A DNA stretch of 64,000 nucleotides from NCBI RefSeq assembly GCF_013359685.1, contig NZ_JABFMV010000001.1:252858-316857 (forward strand), written 5' to 3'. The stretch is from Leifsonia sp. C5G2 (GTDB lineage Bacteria > Actinomycetota > Actinomycetes > Actinomycetales > Microbacteriaceae). Under the pieces are notes generated by a model. It saw nothing but the letters and a program-made list of their open reading frames with translations, did not search any database and was not told the origin of the DNA. Each line of letters begins with the position of its first letter. The stretch's first letter is position 1. Made by a program: the position numbers and the translations under genes. Shown piece after piece: positions 8,741 to 17,282 of this stretch.

Positions 8741-9979
8741 TCAGGCGCCGGCGACCGTCAGCGCGACGAGCGCCAGGTTCAGCAGCACGACGAGGCCGGC
8801 GACCGCGCCCCCGGCGATGCGCACCCAGAGCCGGTCGGCGTGCTCGCCCATCACCGCCCGGGACCCGGTCAGGCGCAGTAGAGGGATCATCGCGAACGGG
8901 ATGCCGAGGCTGAGGAAGACCTGCGACAGCACCAGCGCCCAGGTCGGATCGACCCCGAGCGCGAGGATGACGACCGCCGGCACCACCGTGACGATGCGGC
9001 GCGTGAGCAGGGGCACCCGCAGCCGCAGTAGCCCGCCCATGATGGTCGCCCCGGCGTAGCTGCCGACCGAGGTGGAGGCGAGCCCCGAGGCCAGGAGGCC
9101 GATCGCGAAGACGACGCCCACGGCGGGGCCGAGCGCGGCGGAGATGGCCGCGTGCGCGCCGGCGATCGTGTCCGTGCCGGCCACACCGCGCAGGGACGCC
9201 GCGGCCACGAGCAGCATGGCGATGTTGACGGCGCCGGCGAGGACCAGGGCGAGCAGAACATCCAGCCGGGTGGCCTTGAGCAGGATGCGGATGCGGCCGC
9301 CGCCGGCGCCGTGCCGGTCACGGGCGAGCGCCGAGTGCAGGTAGATCGCGTGCGGCATGACCGTGGCACCGAGCATCCCGGCGGCCAGCAGCACCGTGGG
9401 GGCTCCGTCGAAGCGCGGGACCAGCCCGGCCGCCGCTTCCGTCCAGTTCACCGGGCTCACGAACAGGCCGGCGAGGAAGCCGACCGCGATCACGGCGAGC
9501 AGGCCCAGGATGACGGCCTCGAACGGACGCTGGCCCCGCCGGGACTGGATGGCGAGGATGCCGATCGCGACCACCCCGACGATGAGGCCGCCGAGGGGCA
9601 ACGGCAGCCCGAAGAGCAGGTTGAGCGCGATGGCGCCGCCGATGACCTCCGCAATGTCGGTCGCGGCGGCGACCAGCTCGGCCTGCACCCAGTACGCGCG
9701 ACGGCTGGTCGTGCCGAGCCGTTCGCCCAGCAGCTCGGGGAGGCTGCGCCCGGTGACGATGCCCAGCTTGGCGGACTGGTACTGCACGAAGACGGCGATC
9801 GCGTTGGCCGCGACCAGCACCCAGACCAGCAGGTAGCCGTAGCGGGCGCCCGCGGTCAGGTTGGCGGCGACGTTGCCGGGGTCGACGTAGGCGATCGCGG
9901 CGACGAACGCCGGCCCGAGCAGCAGGAGCAGCCGCGCGGGGGCAGCCCGCGATGCCCGCTCCCGCACGTCAACGCTCAT
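8741..9979 (-). CDS. mntH: NRAMP-family Mn2+/H+ symporter MntH
   Basis: 412 residues with about eleven membrane helices. The NRAMP signatures are present: AYVDPGNVAANLTAGARYGY in helix 1 (DPGN metal site) and GATVMPHAIYLHSAL in helix 6 (MPH metal site). It imports Mn2+ (and Fe2+) with protons through the plasma membrane. The start has GGAGGGG upstream. An 18-bp palindrome lies 19 bases before the start codon and MntR is encoded nearby, so repression by Mn-MntR is likely. Confidence 0.93.
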   Translation of the reverse strand: MSVDVRERASRAAPARLLLLLGPAFVAAIAYVDPGNVAANLTAGARYGYLLVWVLVAANAIAVFVQYQSAKLGIVTGRSLPELLGERLGTTSRRAYWVQAELVAAATDIAEVIGGAIALNLLFGLPLPLGGLIVGVVAIGILAIQSRRGQRPFEAVILGLLAVIAVGFLAGLFVSPVNWTEAAAGLVPRFDGAPTVLLAAGMLGATVMPHAIYLHSALARDRHGAGGGRIRILLKATRLDVLLALVLAGAVNIAMLLVAAASLRGVAGTDTIAGAHAAISAALGPAVGVVFAIGLLASGLASTSVGSYAGATIMGGLLRLRVPLLTRRIVTVVPAVVILALGVDPTWALVLSQVFLSLGIPFAMIPLLRLTGSRAVMGEHADRLWVRIAGGAVAGLVVLLNLALVALTVAGA

Positions 9980-9997
9980 CGGCCCCTCCGACTTGAA

Positions 9998-10015
9998 AGT
10001 TAGCCCAGTCTAACT
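9998..10015. promoter_or_regulatory. Palindromic operator before mntH, probable MntR site
   Basis: AGTTAG-CCCAGT-CTAACT, perfect six-base arms with a six-base spacer, located 19-36 bases upstream of the mntH ATG. The TTAG/CTAA ends resemble DtxR-family boxes. Assignment to MntR is inference from the neighbouring genes. Confidence 0.6.
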
Positions 10016-10031
10016 CTCGTCGGCAAGGGCG

Positions 10032-10382
10032 TCAGGCGAGGAGGGTGCGGAGGGTGTGGATGCGGCCGTCGCGGACCTCGATAAGGTCGATTCCGCGCGC
10101 GACGGGCTCGCCCTCCGGGCCGAAAGTCCATGCCAGCGCGCCGGAGTCCAGGCCGAGGTAGGCCGGCCCCGCCTCGGCGAGGGCGAACGACGGCGGGGTG
10201 CCGTCGAGGATGCTCGCCGCCTTCTCCTCGAGCCCGTCCCAGCCGCGCACCTCCCCCTCGGGATCGGCGAACACGACGTCCTCGGCGAAGACACGCTCGA
10301 TCGCGGCGCGACGGGATGCGGCATCCCGGTTGCCGAAGACCTCATGCAGGTTGGCGGACAGCAGTTCCGTGATCGTCGGCAC
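10032..10382 (-). CDS. SnoaL-like / NTF2-fold protein
   Basis: 116 residues with the layout of a cone-shaped NTF2/SnoaL domain: an N-terminal helix, AIERVFAEDVVFADPEGEVRG, a central sheet and the C-terminal strand ARGIDLIEVRDGRIHTLRTL. Members are small ketosteroid-isomerase-like enzymes or ligand-binding domains; the substrate is unknown. GTG 10382 has AAGGGAGA six bases upstream. It lies 30 bases downstream of the ABC exporter gene on the same strand, so it could be co-transcribed. Confidence 0.8.
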   Translation of the reverse strand: MPTITELLSANLHEVFGNRDAASRRAAIERVFAEDVVFADPEGEVRGWDGLEEKAASILDGTPPSFALAEAGPAYLGLDSGALAWTFGPEGEPVARGIDLIEVRDGRIHTLRTLLA

Positions 10383-10412
10383 AGGGTCTCCCTTATCAGT
10401 CGCGGGCGGTCG

Positions 10413-12302
10413 TCACTCCTCGACAACCGCGCTCTCGGTCTGCTCGCGGTACAGCCGCGAGTACACGCCGCCGAGCTCGAGCAGCTCGCGGTGCGTTCCG
10501 CGCTCGACCACTTTGCCGTGGTCGATCACGAAGATGATGTCGGCCGCGACGATCGTCGAGAGCCGGTGGGCGATCGCGATGGTGGTGCGGCCGCTCGATG
10601 CGGTGTCCAGCGCCTGCTGCACGACCCGTTCCGAGATGGTGTCGAGCGCGCTCGTCGCCTCGTCGAGGATGAGGACCTCCGGGTCCTTCAGCAGCACCCG
10701 CGCGATCGCGATGCGCTGCTTCTCGCCGCCGGAGAGGCGGTAGCCGCGCTCCCCCACCACCGTCGCGTACCCGTCGGGGAAGCCGACGATCGTCTCGTGG
10801 ATGTTCGCCCGCTTCGCCGCATCCTCGAGCTCCGCGTCGGTCGCGTCCGGCCGGGCGTAGCGCAGGTTCTCGGCGATGGTCGCGTGGAAGAGGTAGGTCT
10901 CCTGGCTGACGACGCCGATGTGGGAGACGAGCGACTCCTGCTGCAGGTCGCGGACGTCGGTGTCGCCGAAGCGGATGTGGCCGCTCGTCGCGTCGTAGAA
11001 CCGCGGGATCAGGTACGAGACGGTGGTCTTTCCGGCGCCGCTCGGGCCGACGAAGGCCGCGAACTCCCCGGGGCGGATGACGAACGACACGTCGTCGAGC
11101 GTGTTGCGCTCGCCCTCGCGCGAGTCCGGGTAGCGGAAGACGACGTGGTCGAACTCGATCCGGCCGAGCTTGCGGCTCGGGTCGACCGGCACCGCGTCCG
11201 CTCGGTCAGCGATCGCGGGCTTCAGGTCGAGGTACTCGAAGATGCGGGCGAACAGCGCGCCGGAGGTCTGCAGGTCGAGCGCGACGCGCATCAGCGCGAG
11301 CAGCGGGAACAGCAGCCGCGCCTGCACGGTGGTGAAGGCGACGATCGTGCCGGCCGAGATGTCGGTGGTCCCTCCGGCGATCAGCCAGCCCGAGACCAGG
11401 TAGACGATCGCCGGGATGGACGACAGGAAGATGTTCACCATGGCGAAGAACCACTGGCCGCTCATCGCCTGCGACACCTGCAACCGGATCTGGTTGCCGT
11501 TCTCGTCCGAGTAGCGCTCCACTTCGGCGCCCTGCCGGTTGAAGCTCTTCGACAGCAGGATGCCGGACACGCTCAGCGTCTCCTGCGTGATCGCGGTCAT
11601 GTCCGAAAGCGACTCCTGCGTCTTGGTCGCGATGCGGGCGCGCACCTGCCCGACGCGGCGCTGCGCGATCACCAGGATGGGCATCAGCACGACCGCGACG
11701 ATCGTGAGCTGCCAGTTCAGCAGCAGCATGGCGACAAGCGCGGCGATCACCGTGACGGTGTTGCCGAGGATGCTCGACATGGTGTTGGTGAGGACGTTGG
11801 CGACGCCGCCGACGTCGTTCTGCAGCCGCGACTGGATGATGCCCGTCTTGGTGTGCGTGAAGAAGCTGAGCTCCATCGACTGCAGGTGCGAGAACAGCCG
11901 GACGCGCAGCGCCCCCATGACCTTGTTGCCGACCGACGCCGTGAGATAGGTCTGCCACACGCCGAGCAGCGCGGAGACGACGTACACGACGAGCATGAGC
12001 ACGACGATCTCCACCAGCACCGGCAGGTTCGGCGTCCCGCTCTTCGGGAACAGGCCCTGGTCGAACGCCCGCTCGGTCAGCAGCGGCGGGATCACGGTGA
12101 GTGCCGCCCCCGCGAGAACGAGAACGATCGTGACGGCGATCGCCGCGCGGTGGGAGGCGAACAGTTCGACGATGCGGCGGAACAGGTGCGGGATCTTCGG
12201 AGCGGTCGCGTTCAGCGCCCGCTGCGCCTCCGCATCGCCGCCGCTGACGCGCCCGCGACCGCCGCCGCCTCCGGCCGCCGCCATGCCGCGCATCCCGCTC
12301 AT
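10413..12302 (-). CDS. ABC exporter, fused permease and ATPase
   Basis: A 629-residue half-transporter of the multidrug/lipid exporter type. A Gly-rich cytoplasmic N-terminus is followed by six membrane helices (about residues 45-340) and an ATPase domain (about 385-620) with Walker A GPSGAGKTT, signature LSGGEKQR, Walker B VLILDEATSALD and the switch His in IAHRLST. It would act as a homodimer in the plasma membrane; the cargo cannot be read. TAGGCT lies six bases before the ATG, indicating a leaderless transcript. Confidence 0.9.
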   Translation of the reverse strand: MSGMRGMAAAGGGGGRGRVSGGDAEAQRALNATAPKIPHLFRRIVELFASHRAAIAVTIVLVLAGAALTVIPPLLTERAFDQGLFPKSGTPNLPVLVEIVVLMLVVYVVSALLGVWQTYLTASVGNKVMGALRVRLFSHLQSMELSFFTHTKTGIIQSRLQNDVGGVANVLTNTMSSILGNTVTVIAALVAMLLLNWQLTIVAVVLMPILVIAQRRVGQVRARIATKTQESLSDMTAITQETLSVSGILLSKSFNRQGAEVERYSDENGNQIRLQVSQAMSGQWFFAMVNIFLSSIPAIVYLVSGWLIAGGTTDISAGTIVAFTTVQARLLFPLLALMRVALDLQTSGALFARIFEYLDLKPAIADRADAVPVDPSRKLGRIEFDHVVFRYPDSREGERNTLDDVSFVIRPGEFAAFVGPSGAGKTTVSYLIPRFYDATSGHIRFGDTDVRDLQQESLVSHIGVVSQETYLFHATIAENLRYARPDATDAELEDAAKRANIHETIVGFPDGYATVVGERGYRLSGGEKQRIAIARVLLKDPEVLILDEATSALDTISERVVQQALDTASSGRTTIAIAHRLSTIVAADIIFVIDHGKVVERGTHRELLELGGVYSRLYREQTESAVVEE

Positions 12303-12395
12303 GGGTTCAGCCTAAGCCTCCCCACCGACCGTCCCGTTCCGTCCGCGTACGCGCTGGGAGAACGCCCGACGGGGCGTCGCCGCGTGATCGAACCG

Positions 12396-12428
12396 TGATG
12401 CAAGCGCTTGACGTAAACGCTTGCATCA
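12396..12428. promoter_or_regulatory. Double LacI-type operator before the sugar ABC operon
   Basis: Perfect 11-base inverted repeats TGATGCAAGCG (12396-12406) and CGCTTGCATCA (12418-12428) separated by 11 bases. The left half also contains the self-complementary CAAGCGCTTG (12401-12410), a classic LacI/GalR core. The right arm covers the -35 element at 12421. The likely binder is the LacI-family regulator at 16081-17088. Confidence 0.75.
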
Positions 12429-12450
12429 AGGGTGAACGGAGGGGTACGGT
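12421..12450 (+). promoter_or_regulatory. Promoter of the sugar ABC operon
   Basis: TTGCAT (12421-12426), 18-base spacer, TACGGT (12445-12450), 49 bases before the ATG at 12499. The -35 lies inside the right arm of the operator, so repressor binding would block RNA polymerase directly. Confidence 0.55.
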
Positions 12451-12498
12451 TTCGGCGGGCGCAGCCGCGCTCGCACCAAGAGCTCAACGAGGAGTGAA

Positions 12499-13782
12499 AT
12501 GAAAGCAGCACGTCTCTCCGTGATCGCCGGTGTGGCCCTTGCGGGTCTCGCACTGGCTGGATGCACCGGTGGCGGTGGCTCCGGAAGCGGCGGCGGCGAC
12601 GCCGGCGCGAACACCGACGGCAAGGGCCCGATCACCTACGTGCAGGGCAAGGACAACTCGAACGTCGTCCGCCCGCTGATCGAGAAGTGGAACAAGGCCC
12701 ACCCGGACGAGAAGGTCACCTTCAAGGAGCAGACCGACCAGGCCGACCAGCAGCACGACGATCTGGTGCAGCACTTCCAGGCGAAGGACGCCAACTACGA
12801 CGTCGTCGACGTCGACGTCGTCTGGACGGGTGAGTTCGCCGCGAAGGGTTGGCTCCAGCCGCTGACCGGCACGTTCAAGATGGACAACTCCGCCCTGCTC
12901 GCGCCGACCGTCAAGTCGGGCACCTACAACGGCACGCAGTACGCGGCCCCGCAGACCTCCGACGGCGGCATCCTGTACTACCGCAAGGACCTGGTCCAGT
13001 CCCCGCCGAAGACGTGGGATGAGATGCTCAAGGACTGCGACATCGCCAAGGCGAAGGGCATCGGCTGCTACGCCGGTCAGTTCGCGCAGTACGAGGGCCT
13101 CACGGTGAACGTCGCCGAAGCGATCAACACCAACGGCGGCACCATCGTCGGCTCCGACGGCAAGAAGGTCACCGTGGACAGCCCCGAGGCGAAGGCGGGC
13201 CTGACCCGGCTGGTGGACGGCTTCAAGAACGGCCAGATCCCGGCCGAGGCCATCACCTACCAGGAGGAGCAGGGCCGGCAGGCGTTCGAGGCCGGCAAGC
13301 TGATGTTCCTGCGCAACTGGCCGTACGTGTACAACCTGGCCAAGACGGACGGCTCCTCGACGGTGAAGGACACCTTCGGCATCGCGCCGCTGCCCGGCAT
13401 CAGCGCGGACAAGCCGGGCGTCTCCAGCCTCGGCGGTCACAACGCGGCGATCAGCGTCTACTCCAAGCACAAGGCCACCGCCTTCGAGTTCCTGAAGTTC
13501 CTGCAGAGCGAAGAGACGCAGAAGTTCTTCGTGACCCAGGGCTCGCTCGCACCGGTCGTGTCCTCGCTGTACGACGACGCATCGCTGAACAGCCAGCTGC
13601 CGTACCTGTCGACGCTGAAGACGTCGATCGAGAACGCCGTGCCGCGGCCGGTGTCCCCGTTCTACCCGGCCATCACCAAGGCCGTGCAGGACAACGCCTA
13701 CGCCGCCCTGAAGGGCGACAAGTCGGTCGACCAGGCGCTGAAGGACATGGCGTCGGCGATCAACACCGCCAGCGCCGGCTGA
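12499..13782 (+). CDS. Sugar ABC transporter substrate-binding lipoprotein
   Basis: 427 residues with a lipoprotein signal peptide (LALAGC, lipidated Cys at residue 22), a Gly/Ser-rich linker and a cluster B (MalE-type) solute-binding domain: GPITYVQGKDNSNVVRPLIEKW at its start, and LMFLRNWPYVYNLA in the hinge region. It resembles trehalose/maltose binders of the LpqY/ThuE type. It would hold the sugar at the outer face of the membrane for the two permeases that follow. GAGGAG lies before ATG 12499. The exact sugar is inferred by similarity only. Confidence 0.88.
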   Translation: MKAARLSVIAGVALAGLALAGCTGGGGSGSGGGDAGANTDGKGPITYVQGKDNSNVVRPLIEKWNKAHPDEKVTFKEQTDQADQQHDDLVQHFQAKDANYDVVDVDVVWTGEFAAKGWLQPLTGTFKMDNSALLAPTVKSGTYNGTQYAAPQTSDGGILYYRKDLVQSPPKTWDEMLKDCDIAKAKGIGCYAGQFAQYEGLTVNVAEAINTNGGTIVGSDGKKVTVDSPEAKAGLTRLVDGFKNGQIPAEAITYQEEQGRQAFEAGKLMFLRNWPYVYNLAKTDGSSTVKDTFGIAPLPGISADKPGVSSLGGHNAAISVYSKHKATAFEFLKFLQSEETQKFFVTQGSLAPVVSSLYDDASLNSQLPYLSTLKTSIENAVPRPVSPFYPAITKAVQDNAYAALKGDKSVDQALKDMASAINTASAG

Positions 13783-13865
13783 TCCCGGCCTGAATCGGTC
13801 GCCGGGCGGCGGGAACTCTCCCGCCGCCCGGCTCCCCTCCTTCCGACCCCCATCCGGAGGCACAC

Positions 13866-14909
13866 ATGTCAACGTCGAACGTCGTCGCCCCCTCATCCAC
13901 CCAGACCGGCGCCGGAGGCAAGAAGCCCGTCCGCGCCGGCGTCAAGCAGAACCGCCGCCAGCAGAGCCGCTGGGCCCTCTACCTCATCATCCCGACCCTC
14001 GTCCTGCTCGCCATCGTCATCGGCTACCCGGTGGTGCAGGCGATCGTGATGTCCTTCCAGAAGGACGCCGGCCTCGACCCGGCCACCGGCCTGTTCGTGC
14101 AGGGCGGCTTCGCCGGCTTCGAGAACTACGCGCACTGGCTGTTCCAGCAGTGCGCCGGCCCGAACGGGACCACGATCAGCTGCCCGCCCGGAAACCTGGG
14201 CTCGGCGTTCTGGAGCTCGGTCTTCGTCACCTTCTTCTTCACGGTGACCACCGTGATCCTGGAGACCCTGCTCGGCCTCTGGTTCGCCCTCATCATGAAC
14301 CGGGCCTTCCGCGGCCGCGGCTTCGTCCGCGCGGCCATCCTGATTCCGTGGGCCATCCCCACCGCCGTCACCGCGAAGCTGTGGTTCTTCATCTTCTCGG
14401 TCGCCGGCGTCGCCAACGCCCTCATCGGCGCCCGCATCCTGTGGACCTCCGACGAGTGGGCGTCCCGGTTCGCGGTCATCATCGCCGACACCTGGAAGAC
14501 GACGCCGTTCATGGCGCTGCTCATCCTCGCCGGCCTCCAGCTCATCCCGGAGGACGTCTACGAGGCGGCGAAGATGGACGGCGCGAGCACCTGGCAGCGC
14601 TTCTGGCGGGTGACCATGCCGCTGCTGAAGCCGGCGCTCATGGTCGCCATCCTGTTCCGCGTTCTCGACGCGCTCCGCATCTACGACCTGCCGCAGATCC
14701 TCACCGGCGGCGGAGGCGGGACCGGACATGCCACGACGACCCTCTCGATCCTCGTCGTCGACCAGATCAGGCAAGGGTTCAACAGCGCAGCGGCTCTGTC
14801 GACCATCACGTTCATCATCATCTTCCTGATCGCGTTCATCTTCGTCCGGATACTCGGGACGAACGTGGTCAGAACGCAGGAGGACCAGCAGAAGGGAGCG
14901 AAGCGATGA
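13866..14909 (+). CDS. Sugar ABC transporter permease (MalF/SugA type)
   Basis: 347 residues with six or more membrane helices. The ATPase-docking EAA loop reads EAAKMDGASTWQRFWRVTMP. The N-terminal basic stretch (RAGVKQNRRQQSRWALY) is cytoplasmic. A periplasmic-type insertion with two Cys (QQCAGPNGTTISCPPGN) between helices 1 and 2 is typical of MalF-like subunits. It overlaps the next permease by four bases (ATGA). Together they form the channel for the sugar captured by the lipoprotein. Confidence 0.9.
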   Translation: MSTSNVVAPSSTQTGAGGKKPVRAGVKQNRRQQSRWALYLIIPTLVLLAIVIGYPVVQAIVMSFQKDAGLDPATGLFVQGGFAGFENYAHWLFQQCAGPNGTTISCPPGNLGSAFWSSVFVTFFFTVTTVILETLLGLWFALIMNRAFRGRGFVRAAILIPWAIPTAVTAKLWFFIFSVAGVANALIGARILWTSDEWASRFAVIIADTWKTTPFMALLILAGLQLIPEDVYEAAKMDGASTWQRFWRVTMPLLKPALMVAILFRVLDALRIYDLPQILTGGGGGTGHATTTLSILVVDQIRQGFNSAAALSTITFIIIFLIAFIFVRILGTNVVRTQEDQQKGAKR

Positions 14910-15823
14910 CCGCCGTCGCCGGGCCCGCCGCCGCCACGACCGAGGCAGAGAGCCTCCCCCGCACCACGACGAAGCGGCGCACCGCCGCTCGGCGCCGCCG
15001 CAGCCAGAGCGCGCGCACCGGAATCCAGGCGATCGTGATCGTGCTGTGGTGCCTGCTGCCGTTCTACTGGATGGTCGTCACCTCGTTCCGGGATGTCGGC
15101 TTCACCTTCGACAACACCCCGTGGTTCACCCACTTCACCTGGGACAACTACGCGACCGCGCTGTCCACCCAGCTCGGCAACAACCTGCCGGGCGCGCTGC
15201 TGAACTCTTTGTTCATCGGCGTCTGCGTCACGATCATCTCGCTGGTCGTCGGCATCTTCGCCTCGTACGCGCTCGCCCGCCTGGACTTCAAGTTCAAGGG
15301 CATCGTGCTCGGCGTGATCCTGGCGGCGTCGATGTTCCCGGGTGTCGCGCTCATCACCCCGCTGTTCCAGCTGTTCACGAACATCGGGTGGATGGGCACC
15401 TACCAGGCGCTGATCATCCCGGAGATCTCGTTCGCCCTGCCGCTGACGGTCTACACGCTCACCTCGTTCTTCCGCGAGATGCCGTGGGACCTGGAGGAGG
15501 CGGCGCGGATCGACGGGTGCACGCAGGCGCAGGCGTTCCGGAAGGTGATCCTGCCGCTGGCGGCGCCCGCCGTGTTCACGACCGCGATCCTGGCGTTCAT
15601 CTCCTCGTGGAACGAGTTCCTGATCTCCAGCCAGCTCTCCAGCGACCGGACGCAGCCGGTCACGGTGGCCATCGCCTCCTTCACCGGCACCCAGCCGCAC
15701 CAGGAGCCGTACACCGCGATCATGGCGGCCGGAACGATCGTGGTCGTCCCGCTGATCATCCTGGTGCTGATCTTCCAGCGCCGCATCGTGGCGGGTCTGA
15801 CGGCCGGCGGCGTGAAGGGCTGA
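14906..15823 (+). CDS. Sugar ABC transporter permease (MalG/SugB type)
   Basis: 305 residues, six membrane helices, EAA loop EAARIDGCTQAQAFRKVILP. The N-terminus is a long Arg-rich cytoplasmic tail. The ATG overlaps the stop of the preceding permease, so translation is coupled. No ATPase gene follows; the importer must borrow a shared MsiK/MalK-type ATPase from elsewhere in the genome, as is known for sugar importers of actinobacteria. Confidence 0.9.
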   Translation: MTAVAGPAAATTEAESLPRTTTKRRTAARRRRSQSARTGIQAIVIVLWCLLPFYWMVVTSFRDVGFTFDNTPWFTHFTWDNYATALSTQLGNNLPGALLNSLFIGVCVTIISLVVGIFASYALARLDFKFKGIVLGVILAASMFPGVALITPLFQLFTNIGWMGTYQALIIPEISFALPLTVYTLTSFFREMPWDLEEAARIDGCTQAQAFRKVILPLAAPAVFTTAILAFISSWNEFLISSQLSSDRTQPVTVAIASFTGTQPHQEPYTAIMAAGTIVVVPLIILVLIFQRRIVAGLTAGGVKG

Positions 15824-15827
15824 TCGG

Positions 15828-16067
15828 ATGCGCTGGCGTGATTCCCGTGAAGTGGTCGACGTTGGCCTCGGCTTCGTCGGTTTCTTCTCGGTCGCCTTCC
15901 TCGGCATCACCGTCTTCTGCGAGCTGACCGGCGAGCCGGCGCTCGGGTGGGCGCTCACCCTGCTGGTGCTCGTGCTCGCCTTCATCGGCCTCCTGCAGCT
16001 GCGCCGTCGCATCATCGCGCGGCGGCAGGAGGCCGAGGAGGCGCGGTTCGAGCGCCAGGACTCCTGA
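15828..16067 (+). CDS. Small membrane protein (79 aa)
   Basis: Two hydrophobic segments (VDVGLGFVGFFSVAFLGITVF and ALGWALTLLVLVLAFIGLLQL) and a basic C-terminal tail of Arg and Glu. It starts four bases after the permease stop and ends 13 bases before the LacI gene, so it sits inside the operon. No family is recognised; a small accessory or stabilising subunit of the importer is possible but unproven. Confidence 0.65.
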   Translation: MRWRDSREVVDVGLGFVGFFSVAFLGITVFCELTGEPALGWALTLLVLVLAFIGLLQLRRRIIARRQEAEEARFERQDS

Positions 16068-16080
16068 ACGGACCGGTCCG

Positions 16081-17088
16081 ATGGCGGGTATCGAGGAGGT
16101 CGCGCGCGCGACCGGGGTCTCGACGGCCACCGTCTCCCGGGCGCTGCGCGGCCTCCCGAACGTCTCCGACAAGACGCGGGCGGCCGTGCGGCGCGCGGCC
16201 GACGAGCTCGGCTACGTCGCGTCGTCGAGCGCGTCCGGGCTCGCGAGCGGACGCACGCTCGCGATGGGCGTGGTCGTCCCGTCGGTGAGCCGCTGGTTCT
16301 ACACCCAGGTGCTGGAGGGTGTGGATGCGGAGCTCCGGGCGGCGAGCTACGACATGATCCTGTTCAACCTGGGCGGCCACCGGGGCGACCGGGAGCGCGT
16401 GTTCCACCGCAGCATCCTGCGCAAGCGCACGGATGCACTGCTGGCCCTGTGCCTCGACTTCACCCCCGCCGAGCGCGAGCAGCTGGCGACCCTCGGCCAC
16501 CCGACGATCGTGGTGGGCGGCCCGGTGAAGGGTCTGCGCAGCGTCGGCATCGACGAGACATCGACGGCTTACACCGCGACGTCGCACCTGATCTCGCTCG
16601 GGCACACCGGCATCGCGCACCTGGGCGGCGAGGACGAGGAGGGGCTGAACAGCCAGGTGCCGATCGGCCGGCTGCACGGCTTCAAGGACGCGATGCGCGA
16701 CGCCGGACTCACCGTGCGACCGGAGTGGGTCATCCCCGGCGGGTTCTCGCTGCCGGAGAGCCGCGCGGCGATGAACCGGCTGCTCGACCGCCCGGGCCCC
16801 CGGCCCACGGCCGTCTTCGCCGGCTCGGACGAAATGGCGTTCGGCGCCATCCTCGCGGCGGGCGACCACGGCCTCCGCGTGCCGGAGGACCTCTCGGTCA
16901 TCGGGATCGACGACCACGACTACGCGGCGGGGTTCGGCCTGACGACGATGGCGCAGGACCCGTTCGAGCAGGGCGCGATGGCCGCGCGCATCCTCCTGGA
17001 CGAGCTCGGCGGTGCCGAGCCCCGGGTCAGCTCGGTCAGTTCCCCGGTGAGCCTGGTGGTGCGGTCCTCCACCGCTCCGCCACGCTGA
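16081..17088 (+). CDS. LacI-family transcriptional regulator
   Basis: 335 residues: N-terminal LacI helix-turn-helix (IEEVARATGVSTATVSRALR, then GLPNVSDKTRAAVRRAADEL) and a periplasmic-binding-protein-like effector domain ending with ALAAGDHGLRVPEDLSVIGIDD-type and FEQGAMAARILLDEL segments typical of the family. It is the last gene of the sugar importer operon and probably represses it at the 12396-12428 operator until the imported sugar or a derivative binds. The ribosome binding site is poor, as is usual for a downstream operon gene. Confidence 0.9.
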   Translation: MAGIEEVARATGVSTATVSRALRGLPNVSDKTRAAVRRAADELGYVASSSASGLASGRTLAMGVVVPSVSRWFYTQVLEGVDAELRAASYDMILFNLGGHRGDRERVFHRSILRKRTDALLALCLDFTPAEREQLATLGHPTIVVGGPVKGLRSVGIDETSTAYTATSHLISLGHTGIAHLGGEDEEGLNSQVPIGRLHGFKDAMRDAGLTVRPEWVIPGGFSLPESRAAMNRLLDRPGPRPTAVFAGSDEMAFGAILAAGDHGLRVPEDLSVIGIDDHDYAAGFGLTTMAQDPFEQGAMAARILLDELGGAEPRVSSVSSPVSLVVRSSTAPPR

Positions 17089-17100
17089 TGCGCGGAAACG

Positions 17101-17246
17101 TTCTCGCAGTCTGAGAGAATAGGTGTCGCGATCATCCGGCCGACCGTGCCTTTCGGGTAGGCGCGACCGGCTGATGGGATCGTCCGTCGGGCTATCGGGG
17201 CCCACATGACGGGAAGAGCCGCCCTGACTCGTCAGGGCGGCTCTTC
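17101..17246 (+). ncRNA. Candidate structured RNA of three to four hairpins ending in a terminator
   Basis: Downstream of the LacI gene the sequence folds into successive hairpins. A small one pairs TTCTC (17101-17105) with GAGAA (17115-17119). H1 (17129-17182) has three stacked helices: CGATC/GATCG (17129-17133 with 17178-17182), CGGCC/GGCTG (17137-17141 with 17169-17173) and GTGCCT/AGGCGC (17146-17151 with 17159-17164). H2 (17184-17212) pairs CCGTC with GACGG and GGGC with GCCC. The terminator follows at once. H1 and H2 both expose TCGGG in their loops. No strong promoter is seen, so it could be processed from the operon 3' end. No known RNA family is recognised. Confidence 0.5.
17213..17246. 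terminator. Bidirectional terminator hairpin
   Basis: GAAGAGCCGCCCTGA and its exact complement flank a CTCG loop (15-bp stem). It separates the LacI operon on the plus strand from the convergent MFS gene. Confidence 0.85.
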
Positions 17247-17282
17247 GCGTGCCGGGAACGTTCTCGTCGAGGAGCGCGGCCG

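Noticed and set aside
10056-12398. Plus-strand open frame of 780 codons
   Set aside because: Composition is Arg/Asp/His-rich, typical of the antisense shadow of a high-G+C gene, and it covers the well-supported ABC exporter.
17129-17246. 6C RNA or SRP RNA as identity of the hairpin region
   Set aside because: No run of six C in the loops and no GGAAG-type SRP tetraloop context.
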